Notes under the pieces: generated by a model
What the model saw: only the letters and a program-made list of their open reading frames with translations
Told to the model about the DNA's origin: nothing
Database searches by the model: none
Made by a program: the position numbers and the translations under genes
Assembly: GCF_001411555.2 (NCBI RefSeq)
Contig: NC_049911.1
Coordinates: 34,919,340-34,983,339 of the forward strand
DNA from: Juglans regia
Lineage: Eukaryota > Streptophyta > Magnoliopsida > Fagales > Juglandaceae
Direction: 5' to 3'
Length of the DNA: 64,000 nt
Part shown: positions 37,441 through 53,382 of the stretch, in pieces
Numbering within the stretch: position 1 is the stretch's first letter
Layout: every line of letters starts with the position of its first letter

Positions 37441-38217
37441 ATTTTTCCTAATTTACGAATTAGTTTATTCTTCCATTTTTCTGTCATGATAATTTGTTGA
37501 AACTCTAGAAGATCTTACACCCACAAACCTCCGTAATCTTCTCCTCCTCCTCTTAGCTGAATATAAGGGTTAATCTCAAACAATATTATATGAATTTCGA
37601 AATTCCAGAAACCAAATTTCCTAAAACCCATCAACTACTCTTGTCAAATTGGCTACTAAAAATCAAATCTTTCTTTCATGAAAATCAAAGAACAATGAAT
37701 GAGATAGCTCCAAAATCTAATTTCATCTTCATCAAAAGAAAAATCTCTCGAAGTCGAAACCCATCATAGCCCATTCAAACACAGACCTCCCGGAAATTTG
37801 AATTTGCTCATCACGGCCAAATCCCACAAACTCTTTTGGCTTCAAAGTCAAATATCACCTTCCATAAAAAGACTAGAAAATCCCAAACAAATACCCACTA
37901 AACAAATCAATAAAAAAAACTCTCAACAATAAAATAATAAAAAAAAGCTTAAAACACGGAAAGGTAAACTCATGCATATTGACAACTAAAAAAAACTCAT
38001 CATTGAAAATCCCATTAATCATAGAAGGAACTCAATAATTGGGTCCAAATAATTATAAATCCAAAAAAAATATTACAAACTAAGGAATACCCATAGGCAT
38101 AAATAACCCAATATACACAAAGACTAAAATTTTCGTTCCCTCACTATCTCAACTGGACGTACGGCATCCTTCTCTTTCATTCCCACTCTCGAGTAAAATT
38201 TATTAGAGTTACTAGAC

Positions 38218-38452
38218 ATGTGTTTCGTGAAATTATTTTTATACAGTGAGTTGAGTTAGAATGATATGAGTCAAGATGAAAATAAAAAATTAAATAAAAA
38301 ATTATTTTTATCTTTTTATTATTATTTTTAAATTTTAAAAAATTAAATTATTTATTGTATCTTGTATAAAAATTTAAAATAATTATAATAATTATATGAG
38401 ATAAGATGAAATAAAATATTTTTTTTATCCAAACCAGCCTAAATAGAATTTT
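38218..38452. mobile_element. AT-rich MITE (family 1, copy G)
   Basis: Right end ATGAGATAAGATGAAATAAAAT then ATCCAAACCAGCCTAA; left end GTTTCGTGAAATTATTTTTATACAGTGAGTTGAG. Core shared with the family. Confidence 0.55.
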
Positions 38453-39420
38453 AGGGTGCATATATATATAATATCCAGCATTCCTTTGAAAACGAATAGA
38501 ACTTATTATTAAAAAAAATATTTTTTATCCATTAATTGCATCTTTTGTACGTCTTGAGTTGGATTAGTCTTTACATGATGACATTTACATCCCCTTTTAA
38601 TTGAATGCGTCTTCCTTCGATGAAATTGGGATCTACCCATATATAATTTAACATTAATAAAATCTTTAATTAGTTTCTGTCATTATGTTGTCATTTCATT
38701 TAATAGCATCATTTGGAAATATTCACATGATGTCGGTCGACGTGTGCTTTGTTTTTCGTCAGTCTTAATGATAAGATGTTGATCATTAGGATGAGGATGT
38801 AAATAGTCAAAGTTTGATAGCTAGGAATATGAAAGATTGAATTTAACCATAAGTGTCATTAAGAATCTCTTTCAAATTAATTAATAACTAAGTTTAGAAA
38901 TTAACTTTGTTTTACAAGGTTTGCTATGTATAATTAAGTCGGTGCCTTAATAAATTACGTATCATATAATTTATTACAATTTTAAAAGACCTAAAACATC
39001 AATCATTATTTAACATAGTTGATGTAGAAAGGTTTTCACATCAACGACATGTTGGGTATGTAGAAAATGAAAGTTATAAATAGATTTTATTTATTTTTAG
39101 TTGAATAATTGATTAATGAAAACATTTGAGAAAATCATATGGGTTGATCATGTAATTAGATATGATAAACTTCGAGAAGATTAATTGCATAGCTCCTTAA
39201 TTAAAGTACCCCCACTCTATTAATATATAGATATAATTTTAAGTGGAAAATCAATGTATGTATCCCATTTACAGCTCCTCTTTTTGACTTGATTAAAGGT
39301 TTTCATTTCTTACCCTCCATTCAAAGCCTTTTGTTGGAGAGTGGGTGATGAAACTTATAGGCAGGTGTAACACGAGGCATATATAACAGTTTAGAACTTA
39401 AAAAAATGATAAAAAAACTT

Positions 39421-39790
39421 AGGGCTTGTTTGGAAAAAGTTTCAATTCAAAATTTTCATCTTATGATCTCATTCCATCTCATTTACAAACATCACTCAAA
39501 TACAAATACTTTCAAATTAATCATTACAATTTTTTTAAACTAATCATTATAACTTTCTCGAACTTTAAAACAAAAAATAAAAAATAATTAAATTTTTTCA
39601 AGTTCCCAAACAAAAATAGTATTAAAAAACTATATTCTAACTGTATTTTAACTTTATAATATTTTGTATTCAAATTTTTCTCTATCATTTTTCAAAATTT
39701 TATAAAACATTAACTCAAACTATCTCATTACTATTTATAAATTATCTTATTACTATTCACAAAATGTTCATCTCATCTCACTCTACAAAT
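39421..39790. mobile_element. longer diverged member of MITE family 1 (copy H)
   Basis: Starts GGGCTTGTTTGGAAAAAGT with ATCTCATTCCATCTCA nearby and ends near CATCTCATCTCACTCTACAAATTTGT. It is longer than the others (about 370 bases). The right terminal repeat is not clear. Confidence 0.45.
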
Positions 39791-40177
39791 TTGTATTTAC
39801 GGTACCTGTACTGTTGGCAACTTGGCGGTGCCAATTTAGGAGATTGTTAACTCAATTAGCTAGCTAGGCAGCCATTTGAGACCTTACATAGACGTGGACC
39901 ATAAAGAAATATATATATATGATCGATGGATGTCTAAGTTATAACAACTAGAGTTGAATAAAAGTCCCTGCATTTGATATATATATAATCACAAGAACAA
40001 ATGAAAGAGGAACTCCTAAATTCAAAAGTACTGTTGGCCGTTGTACTGTTGGCTGTACATCACATTGCTACAGACATAAAATAATTGAATCGGGCTACTC
40101 TGACGTTTAGAATAATCCTTCGTTCGGTTTGATCACATTTCTTAAATTTTTATTTTTTCTTCATTTATTAAATTGTT

Positions 40178-40540
40178 TTTTAATTTTTAAATATTAAAAA
40201 AAAATACCAATACATTTAAAATTATTTCATTCATCATTAAGTAAAAAAAAAATCGAGTTGTCAAATCGAGATGTACATTTAGAGCGGTAGAGTAGGTTTT
40301 TTCAAAATAATTATATAAAATTAAATCTATAAAGTGATATGATTTTATATTATTTTTATTTTTATATTTTTAAAAAATAAAAAAATATCAATATATTTAA
40401 AATTACTTATTTCATCATTAAGTAAAAAAAAAATTGAGTGGTCAAATCGAGCTATACATTTAGAGCGGTAGAGTAGGTTTTTTCAAAATAATTATATAAA
40501 ATTAAATTTATAAAATAATATGATTTTATATAATTTATCA
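40178..40540. repeat. tandem duplication of a ~181-bp AT-rich unit
   Basis: Two adjacent direct copies share TTTAGAGCGGTAGAGTAGG (at 40279 and 40460), then TTTTTTCAAAATAATTATATA, with an offset of 181 bases. The unit belongs to the same family as 54784-54992 and 20985-21180 (shared AAGTAAAAAAAA and GCGGTAGAG words). Confidence 0.75.
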
Positions 40541-41927
40541 GATAAAATAAATAAAAGTGACTTATTATTATTTAAAAAATTCTATTAAAAAATCTTATAT
40601 TGTGTATTTTTTTTATTTTTTAATAAATATGTGATGTAAGATTGTCGAATAAAATAAATTTTATTATTTTATTAGAAAAGGGAGACTAGTCATACCTTTT
40701 CAATTTCACGAGGCATTTTTCATATTAATATCCCTCCCTGCCCTTGGAAAATTAGAATGTTGCCTTCCAACTGATTGCTGACTGCTGAGCGTTTTCCTGT
40801 CGTTTGTGGTGTCCGATTTTCAAGGGCACTAAAATAAATTAATTATATTTAAAATTGGAAAAAAAGAAAAAGAAAAAGACAGAAGATAATAATAAAAGAC
40901 TAATTTATTGACCATAAGTGTATATATGGAGGGTCCCATATGAAATACGAAAGTCAGTCCTCCCATCTTTAAAATCGGGCATAGAGAAAACTCATGATGT
41001 CATGATGATTATCGTATAGAAAATGAGTAGTCTAATATAGGCCGTTGGATTTGCTTCCTGAAAATGATCAGAAAGTAATTGCGTCCTAATTTGGTTGGAG
41101 TACTTTTAAATAATGTGAGACCAGTTGTGACCTAAAAGATAAGGCTTCGCCACAAGTGATCAGAAGGGAATCAGTACGCATTCATTACGGCTGGGGATAG
41201 TAACACATTTGATCACGACATTATAGATCGTTCCGAACATGAAAAGGTTTAAGTCAAAGTTGTACAGCGGAAGCGTTAATAAAATAGCATGACTATTCAT
41301 AAGCTTTACACATCATAAATTATTTTATTTATTTATTTATTTATTTTATAAATTTTAATTTTTAATTTTTTAATTTTATTATTTTTAGAATAATTAAATT
41401 CTTCTACTCATCATCTATATACCATATATTTGATAAGAGAATAAAAAAAAAAAAAAAAATAATATGTAGTATATGAGACTTAAGAATAAAATTTTTCTAA
41501 TAAAATTGATTTTTTTGCCAGGTGGCTTAACCCGACCTTCTAAATGTAGGTCAGTTTGAAATCTCCTCTCCTAACTCAAAAAAAAAAAAAAAGAGAATTG
41601 TTTTATCATTGATGTAAATATATCATGTGGATTTGAAAATTAAATAATTTTATAAAATAATAATGACAGTTTAAAGAAATGGTTACATATTTTCCTAATC
41701 TTCTTTTGAAAGCGTCTCTGATTTATCAAACCAATTAATCAATGTATAAAATATAAATGGGGGTTGATGATACTTTTTTATTTGCATGGCTTTGGAACTT
41801 GAATTTTGAATGGTAGTGGAGTGAGGTCTCATGATCTCATATCGCGGTCCTCAACAGGAAGACTTGAAAAGACTTGTACTCATCATCTTCAGAAGTTTAA
41901 TGCATGCAGCAGCATCATCATCTAAAT

Positions 41928-42050
41928 TTTGAACATAATATAATATAATGCATCAATTATTATTTATTTTTATATTTTATATTTATAATTTTTTTTATAA
42001 AATAAAATGTATAATAATAAATAATAACTGATGAGAATAATTTTTTAAAT
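41928..42050. mobile_element. short palindromic AT-rich element (family 3)
   Basis: ATGCATCAATTATTATTTATTTTTAT is mirrored by AATAATAAATAATAACTGATGAG, so the whole is a near-palindrome around a T-rich centre. A second copy is at 53660-53800. Confidence 0.5.
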
Positions 42051-42579
42051 TCTAAATAATCATGAATAGGACAAAAGTAAGTAGTGGTTACAATAGAATG
42101 AAATTATCATTGATTTACATAAAGAGAATATTATTTATATTATTGTAATAAATATTATTATTCCCCACTTATCGATCAGTACGGGCCCTCCATAGTATAT
42201 ATACCTATCATGAAATTTATGACTAGGAATTAAGGATATGGTTCATTATTTTGGTTGATCCAAGAGTAATGTCTCCAGCCTACTCCAAATGACACGTCGA
42301 TCCACTTGACCAAAACAGATCATCGAGTTGATCAGAAAAGATGCAGGGAAGAATATATAGTTAGGCAGCTAAAAAACGAATGCGCATGGACCTCCATTTT
42401 CATGGGCACCGCTGCTTTTAGTTTTCGTCTCAGTTAGTGTACGTGTGTATCTAATCAAGAAGAAGAAGATTCGATTCCTAGTAGTAGCAGCTGTGTTTGT
42501 GTATTAGGCTTGGGTTGTCTTCAGGCTGACAATTGAAAGAGACACGTCAAGAGAATTAAATAAGAGGTGATTTTTTAAA

Positions 42580-42770
42580 AAAAATCTACATAACTTTTTA
42601 TTATTTATATAACCTTCATATATTATATTTTTTTTAATTTTTTTATCAAATATTTAATATATAAATAATGAATAGAAAAATTGAATTAATTTTAAAAAAA
42701 TAAACTCAAAAAAATATTAAAATTTTTTTAAAAAATGATATATAGAGATTGAAAAGTTCATTTAAAATAT
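42580..42770. mobile_element. AT-rich MITE-like element (family 4, copy 1)
   Basis: Shares with 45140-45345 the ordered words ACTTTTTATTATTTATATAA, TATCAAATATTTAATA, AATAATGAATAGAA and TTAAAAAAATAAACT. No coding capacity. Confidence 0.55.
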
Positions 42771-43678
42771 AATTACGTAAAATATTATAAAAAATATTAT
42801 GTATAAATTATTTTTCTTCTGTAAAAATTGCATATGATGTTTCAACGACAATGCCATAATACATAGCCAGGAACTTTTGTATATAAACAGCGAAAAGCAC
42901 CCACTTGCAGGCTTATAATCTTTGAGTTGACGTGGAGTAGACAATCCACTTTGGCACTTTGCAAGTGGGTACAGCATATTTACTGATCTTTATGATTATT
43001 CCCATCACTTCCTCCACTCCCAGCAATCCCCCTGCCCTAACCCCTGTTTCCAAATATATATGTCGTATGTGAAAAAAATAAAAAATAAAAAAAGCTTTAT
43101 GGTCTAAGTTGTAGTGTATGAGGAGCTTTTAAATTGAAGAAAATTGTTTATTTATAGATAGTTATTTTTTAATAAAATGACTATTTCATTTTCAGATCAA
43201 AATGAGTTTATTATCGTCACATGTAATTATTTTCATCATAAATAACTCGCTTATATACTATTTTTTTGTAGTGATTTTTCATAAAAGATCCGGCCAGTGA
43301 TCTTAAATTAGTGTATGAAAATGAAAGAGTACTACTGATGATCTCCATATCCAAATAGGGGCCACATATTTATGTTTGGTCTTGACCTTGTAATGGGATC
43401 GGGATCCATGAATTAAATGATGTGCAACCTTGAGGCTTTTATTTGAAGAGTCTTCAATTTATAGGAAAGTGACTATATTAAAGTGTATATAGTTATAAGC
43501 TCTGGACTCAGTTTCAAGGTGACATGGAACCTGGTGTTTGATGAGTAAAAACTGGATACAAAAACTCACACTTCTTTATGCAAGCAAAATCTGCACTTTG
43601 CGTGTGAATTTGAGAGATCAAAGCTAGAATTCTTAGAGATATGTATGTAGTCACGGGAAAGCTTCGGGCATGGCTAAT

Positions 43679-44271
43679 TAGGGGTGTCAAATCGTGTTAA
43701 CGGATCGTGTTCGTATTATGTCAAAGCATGTATATTATATTATATGGATCAATCCAAATACACGATCCATTAAAATTATCGTGTCAAAATCTCAAATTAT
43801 AATACAACCCATTAACATAACGGATCATATTGTGTCAATCCATCTTGACCCGTTAATGAATACTATGAAATAGGCTAGGCTAACACGATACGACACGACC
43901 GTTTTAACCCGTTTATGTAAATGGACTGAACAAACTCAAAACTAACCCGTTTGAACTGATTAAGTTTAACATAATTTTATATAAATGTTAAAATCACAAT
44001 ATTTATAAAAAAAAAATATAAAACTAACTACAAGTCTAAAATTACAATCTAAATAATAAAAATATCGAAAGTAAAATTTCAACAATTTTACTTGTAGATA
44101 TAAGGGTATAATTGTAATTTTAACTTTCTTAATGGGTCATAACGAGTTGACCCATTATCAACCCGTTAAGCAACTGTGTCTTAACGGGTCAACTTGTTTT
44201 GACCTAAACCCGTTATTATCATATCGTGTTCATATTAGATTAACGGATCGTGTCACATATTACTACCTCTA
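43679..44271. mobile_element. hAT-like non-autonomous element (diverged ends)
   Basis: Left end TAGGGGTGTCAAATCGTG resembles the hAT element at 9549. The right end, read inverted, is TAGAGGTAGTAATATGTGAC. Inverted subterminal words around ACACGATCCGTTAA occur on both sides, and the internal region is rich in ACCCGTTA words. No clean 8-bp duplication was found, so it is older. Confidence 0.55.
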
Positions 44272-44485
44272 TAACCAAAGATATTTTTGGATCAAAAGGA
44301 GACAATTAGTAATACGAAGGATCATGAATTAATTGTAGTCAATAATGCAAAGAAGCGGTCATAGCACGCCAAGTTCATGAGTTGATTATTATACGAGTCT
44401 GATCAAAGTCCCTAAAAGTCGGAGCATAGGCTCTAGAAATGCTATTGGAGTAGCGTATTCTAACAGTCGAGTATTATGCCTCAAC

Positions 44486-44490
<5 letters not shown>

Positions 44491-44533
<43 letters not shown>
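44491..44533. repeat. (AG)n microsatellite
   Basis: AG tract of 43 bases; a second, shorter GA tract follows at 44759-44787. Confidence 0.95.
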
Positions 44534-44535
<2 letters not shown>

Positions 44536-44757
44536 ACTGGTGAAGGGTTATTACTTATTCCATGTGAATTGTCTCAATTAATTAGAAAGTGACGTAGAAA
44601 ATAGCCCAAACGAATGACAAGGAGCCAGCATTACCATTAATCTTTTGAACACCCTCATCTATTTTCTTTGTTATCCCACGAGAGAGGTTGGCTGGGTAGA
44701 AGACTCGTGGAGGGCATGATTACTGAGAAAGTCCACTCCATAATACCCACTAGAGTC

Positions 44758-44791
<34 letters not shown>

Positions 44792-45139
44792 AAGTAAGAA
44801 AATTTTAGTTAGGCTTTTTCCTCTTGGCCCTTTTATAGGCTGTGGAGTGTGGAATATTAATAATGATGGTGAAGGCCGGGAGATGAGGCGTCCTCCAAGA
44901 GGGATGAATGGCCTTCAAATATTTGGTATATTTTTATTCTCCATCAGCTCTTGACATATGAAATGTGGCTGTTTCCTAATTGATCACTGCAGTACTCTCT
45001 TCTGTGGCATCTCAAACTCAAAGTGATTTTCGTCTCCAAGCCAATGTATGAAAGAATAAAAACTCTTACGACTTTTTGCTTTCTTCGCATGTGGATGGCA
45101 ACAACCCCCAAATGCCGTCCTTTCCCCTCTTTACTCCGT

Positions 45140-45345
45140 TCATTTATCAAAAAATTTACACAATTTTTTATTATTTACATAATCTCCACATACTACACTT
45201 TTTTTAATTTTTTTTATCAAATATTTAATAAATAAATAATGAATAGAAGAATTAAATTATTTTAAAAAAATAAACTAAAAAAAATTAAAAAAATAATGAA
45301 AAAATTTTAAAAAAATATGGTGTGTGGAGGTTGGAGAAGTTGTGT
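45140..45345. mobile_element. AT-rich MITE-like element (family 4, copy 2)
   Basis: Left side ACACAATTTTTTATTATTTACATAATCTCCACA and right side TGTGTGGAGGTTGGAGAAGTTGTGT are inverted repeats. The interior matches 42580-42770. Confidence 0.65.
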
Positions 45346-45406
45346 AACATTATTCTTCATTTATTTCTTCCCATCTTATTGGCTGTTGGCGATATCCTTT
45401 TTATAA

Positions 45407-48400
45407 GAGCACTCACAATTGATTTTTCATCTTATCCTTTAAAATACATTACAAAAACTTACTTTTTTTATTTTATATACTGACTTTTTATAATATACCA
45501 TACATCAGCTTATCTATTTTTTTTTCATATTATTTAAATATTATACTTTTTAATTTTTTTTATTCATTTTAAATATTTTCTCTAACTACTAATAATATTC
45601 TCATATCTTTTGATATTTACAATATCTTCCTATATACAATGTCATATAATTATATTCTATTTTAAATTAATCCAAATTTATAAGCTAAACCAAAATATAA
45701 ATTCATTCAAAATAAAAAGAAGTAATTATATAATAAAAATATACAAAGTCAATTCAATTTATGTCAATTTGTTCATGAACATTTAGTTGCATCAATTTAG
45801 TCCTCATACTTTCTTATAAAATAAAATGTTCCTCATAGTCTGTAAATCATGTCAATGTTACCCTTCCTATCAACTGGAGCACAGGATTTGCTAACATGGC
45901 TCATTAGTTGCCCTTTTCTTCCCATTACAGTTTTTTGGAGAGATTTTGTCATATTGACCCTGTTATCTTCATTGCCATGTTATATAAAAAGTATGCCATA
46001 CGTCCCCAACGCAGCTAAATTAAATAATGTAATTTCTATAAATCGTATCAGTAATTTTCATGTTATTCGAAGATGGGAAGAGGTAGTCATTGTAGCTTTC
46101 TTTCTCTTTCTTTCTGTAAGAGGGTAGTGCAGAAATGAACTCCATATGATTGTGAATCCATCCTTCAAAAAAAAAAAAAAAAAAAAAAAAAGCATCATAG
46201 AACTCAATCAAACTCAATTAAAAAGATTGTGAAAAATACAAAACAGCAACACATGGGCATCAATGTGCACATAACCAGCAGAACACCATCATTGCAGAGT
46301 GTGAAATGATCAACTCTTAAAATGGATGATATCCTCCTAGGATATCAACCGTGGGGCCATAAATTATTAAACATATATTTATTTGAAAGTTTCAAACTAG
46401 ACTAAAAAGAAAAAGAAAACTAAGCTTTCAGACCTTCTCAAGATATATTTATTTGATGAGTTCACAAAGGGATTGCCTTCAGACCAAGTAAGATTGTTCA
46501 TCCTGGTTCTGGACCGAATATCCGGATAAACCCGATCCAAAACCCGAATTTTAAACTCGAGCTGAAAACATTCAAACCAAGTAAGACTGTTCATCCGAAT
46601 TTCGGATCGGATATCTGGATATACCCGGCCCAGAACCTGGGTTTAACTTTTCCCGAATGCAATGGTCAGTCTTAAGACCAAGAAAATACCATTGCAGACC
46701 GCACATTGAAAATCATGTACTTGAAAATCATGTAATTTAACTTTTTCCGAATACATGAATAGGCCTAATTGTTCACAAATAATCTAGGCACATATTTTCA
46801 GAGAATTCAAAGCTTCGGGTGGGTACTAAAGAGTAAAGAAATAAGACCATGTCAGTTCATCCAAGTAAAGTATTTAAAGGATGAATTGACAAAAATAAAC
46901 AGAGTAAACAGGACGTGAGCAAGAATTACATTTTGAGGAGGAACATATATAATACAACTTGATAGGCATGCCTGTATTCCTTGCAGATATGAATCTAATT
47001 TCTGGAAATATGAATCTTATAAAAAACCAGTGACAAAAAATGCACGCAAGAGACAGTTCTTGCAATTGGAATAGCCATCCTCTTGTAAAATGTGTGGTTT
47101 CTATCAAACCAAATTCTTTAAAAAATAGATATGTAATTAATTTTACACCAAAAACCAATATATAAACATCCATTCACCCTTATATTACATGCACTTTATT
47201 GCAACAACTGCTTCTCACTTTACTGTAAAATCTCTATCTTCTTGTTGAATACACAGAACTAGGATTTATTTTCAAAACCCTCTACATTAAACCCACCCCT
47301 CGAGTTTTACCTATAATGAAAACAAAAACGTTGCTTTTTCCCACACCAACAGAATCAAATCCAAACAAAACAAGACCCCAATACAACTCCTTTTCTCAAA
47401 CCATTGGAGGGTTGTATTATGAGAAAGGGGGAAAGCAAGAAAAAAGAGCACTCTTGTACAAGTTAAAAAATGAGACGTGGACAAAGGTTTTTGGAAAATA
47501 AAAGGATGAAAACGGAGAGATCGATTAATCACTAGCTTTATTTGGAAAGTGTGATTTAAGTTATGAGAAAAAATATAACTTATATTTTTAGAATGAAATA
47601 AACGAAAGCCAACATGCAGGGTTTAACCATAAACTTGGAGCAACATGAGAGCACCTGATAACTTGTCCAAACAAAATCGAGTCCATATATGTCGTTCGTG
47701 GCTCACTCAAAACAACTGCAGGGATCAAACTCCAACTTCTCTGAAAAACAAAAATAGACATGTTGTGCAAGGACATGACCATTGAGAAGAAAAATGGTAA
47801 AACCTCCTGAACTCACTAAGTCCCATGCAAACTCCTACACCCATATTCTGAGAATAACAAATTTAAACTTTCATGCGTTTTGGAGAGAGTGAGAGATAGA
47901 GAGAGATTCCAAGAAATCCAACATATAGCTTTCCGTGAACAGGTATATTGATCAGCTTTTAATTTCGACTTCCAAGCGTAGAAGCTGTCAAAGTAATACA
48001 AGGGTAAATCCCAAGATCGAATTCACAGGGACAATGAGAATTTAGCAAACATTTCATTTTCGCAAGACCACATATTACCGTTTGGAGTGACACGAAAATT
48101 TAAAATAATCAGCAAAGAGAAATAAATTCCTAAACTCAACCACTAACAATATTAACACCTAAATGTGGATATTTACTAAGGGAGTGTAGAGTGAATTATG
48201 AGTGAAATTGTCGGGACGTTCAAGCATAAGCAAAGCTGAAAATAAAAGAGAATCTATTTTTCTAAAATTGCTAAGATTAAAGGGATTTAAAGAAATCGTA
48301 TGGAAGTTGACTTAAACTTGTAAGAAACAATTAAACAAACACTTGGGATGCAATTTTCACCCACTAATTTGATGATGGATTTACTTCTCTTTTTATTTTC

Positions 48401-50058
48401 TCTCGACCATTTTCTCCTTCCTAGAAATCATAGTCGGATAATATAACAATGAACCACAATTTTATTTTAATAAAACTACTTGATAAATTATATGACAATC
48501 ATAGAAAATGAAAGAAAATTATTAAAGTCATGTTACTTGTTCAAGTATCAATTGTGCCTTTACGTCAACAATTGATCTAAACCAAGAACAAAGAACTCTA
48601 ATATTTTCTAGATGCACATTGAGATATAATCCATCAAGTTAATCATCAAAAGCACTAAATATTGAAGTAAATCTAATCCCAAATAGTCACGGGTTACTCA
48701 TTGAATCCCAAGCTAAAAATCTAGCCTATCATCTCTAGATTAACAAAATGCTCAAGAAAATTAAAATCTAACATCATCATATACTGTTTCAAATGAAATT
48801 CACTGAATAAAAATATACTGTATCAATCAGAAATGCTGAAATTCAAAACCCAAAAACATACAAACTTGCAGAAAAATAAATTGAACTGGAAAAATAAAAT
48901 TGAAGAGGAAGATGAACACTGTGCGAAAATAAAACTGAAGGAAGAAAAAAATGTGCGCAGAAAAAACTAAAAATAAAAACTGCCGAAAGAGACGTCGGCG
49001 CACGAATGAAAATTTTCGTTTTTATATCCCCTTGCGCACGCCTCAGCACGCGTTTCATCTCCCTGCAGTGCCGTTTCGTCTGCATCTACGTGCGTTTTGA
49101 CGTGCTGAGCGTGCCCCTGCGTGCGTTTTGACGTGCTGAGCGTGCCCCTGCGTGCGTGCGTGCTGCGCGTTTCACTCTGCTGCATCTTCCGCATTTCACT
49201 TCGTCCAGCGCGTTTTGAGTTCAGCTCTCCTGCGTTTCACTTCGTCCGCATTTCCTGCTGCTGTGCGTTTTGACGTGCGGTTGCATTTCACGTCCGCAGC
49301 TGTGCGTTTTAATCTGCCCATGCATTTCACGTCCTTCGCCACTTGCGTTTTGAGCTCAGCTGCTGTGAGTGAATGGATCCATTTCATTTCATGTTGTTGT
49401 ACCAGTTGGGTATTTCCAAAAATACCCATATAAATTAATATTTTTCTCATAATGTCCTGCAACACAAATATAATATGAGTAAAATTTTGGGATATTAATT
49501 TATGATGTGGTCTGGTTGCATTACAACTCTTTTCAAGTGTAAAATATCAAAATTTCATATTGAGTCAAGAATTAAAATTTACTACATAATTAAATGCTTC
49601 ATTCACATTTTGATTAAACAATTCACTTACTTTAGCAGTTTAATCATGTAGTTTTTGACATTTTATCATATATGCTAAAGGAAAAAAAAAATTCTAATGT
49701 TTACCTCAACAATGAGAGCAAAACTCGAAGCAAAAGAAAATGGATGATCAACGTTGGAAGCAACGAGCGAAGTTGAGGAAGATGCAAGGCTTTGGTTCTG
49801 TATTTGGCGCCAAGCAATGAAGAAAGTGTGGGAACAAGAGAGAGAGAGGGGGTTTGAACTGAGAATAAAAGAAATCTGAATGAATGAGGAAAATATGAGA
49901 AATGAGAAATTAATTAAAAAAGTTTATAGCCATAAACAGGATCCTCCACATGTAGCTATGAAAATGTAAAATATTTTTAATATATGGAGTCCTCTTTTCA
50001 TAGCATTTTTTTATATTTAAAAAAAAATCCACTTTTACAAGTTCCATTAGGAGTGCTC
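45407..50058. mobile_element. candidate PIF/Harbinger-like element, non-autonomous (tentative)
   Basis: GAGCACTC at 45407-45414 and its inverse GAGTGCTC at 50051-50058 are each flanked on the outside by TAA, the 3-bp target typical of PIF/Harbinger transposons. The next few bases of the two ends also match partly. The interior (4.65 kb) has no transposase frame. It holds a 25-base A run (46169-46191), a GC-rich repeated block (49000-49400) and, at 49680-49960, a segment looking like the start of a minus-strand transcript. Two unrelated smaller elements could give the same picture. Confidence 0.35.
49091..49152. repeat. 31-bp tandem duplication in a GC-rich repeated block
   Basis: Two exact copies (49091-49121 and 49122-49152) of a unit beginning TGCGTTTTGACGTGCTGAGC. 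They lie inside a wider block (about 49000-49350) where GCGTTTTGA and GCATTTCACGTCC words recur with changes. The block is strikingly GC-rich for its surroundings. Confidence 0.85.
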
Positions 50059-50801
50059 TAATTTATGGTTTTTCCCTCATCAAAATTTTTTCTAGGAATC
50101 TAGTTTTCCAAGAAACCATCGATTTCGAATTTGTCCCCTTTTTTCAATGAAAAATATTGGTTGCATAGACTTTATTGGGTCACGGGTTCCAAAGGGTATA
50201 ACAATGCGCATTGAAGAACACTATTAGTTAGATGAACCCCAACCCAAGGGGCAGTCCAACTCTAAAATGACCTTCATCTTTTTCTTAATTTTACAATATT
50301 CGTGTCAATCGTTTCGGAATTTCTTCATTTGGTTGATGATAACAGACTAACAGTCACAATCCTAATACAACTAAAAGGACAAGGCCAACAACCCATGCCC
50401 TGCCCAAGTTAGAAATCCCCGACAATGATGAACCATATGCAGCTTGTCCCATAAATAATTATATATAAAAAAATGGCTCCCAACATGAAACTCCAGACAT
50501 TGGAGACGGGCCACGTACAAAGGTAACCCGCTACTTTCATCTCTATGATTTTACTTTCTAAATAAAATAACCGTTTAAAGAGTCCCTGATAATGATTACC
50601 TTGTCAAGGAGTACCAAAATGTTGTATAAATATTTAAAAAAAAAAAAATCATGAGGTGCAAATAATTTACATTACATCAGCACAAAAAGTAATACAACTT
50701 CCAGAACTTCACGTCTTTTTAAAACTTAAGCTGGTCTCCAGGAAAATCAAGCATCAAGAAGGTAATGCATTCATCTTTTGCCTCACTAGCAGTATCCTAG
50801 A

Positions 50802-53382
<2,581 letters not shown>

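Larger units (their letters stand above)
34303..45406. other. long AT-rich intergenic tract with many short transposons
   Basis: Includes the upstream region of the first H+-ATPase (34303-34740, unusually C-rich for this tract). Beyond that I see only short AT-rich elements, microsatellites and unclassified sequence. No open frame here has a recognisable domain. Elements that could be delimited are listed separately. Confidence 0.6.

Noticed and set aside
46120..46195. A-run at 46169-46191 considered as the end of a SINE or processed pseudogene
   Set aside because: No Pol III A/B boxes, parent gene or target duplication found around it.
48843..49465. frames of 75-93 codons on both strands
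   Set aside because: Produced by the GC-rich tandem block; both strands are equally open and the translations are repetitive.
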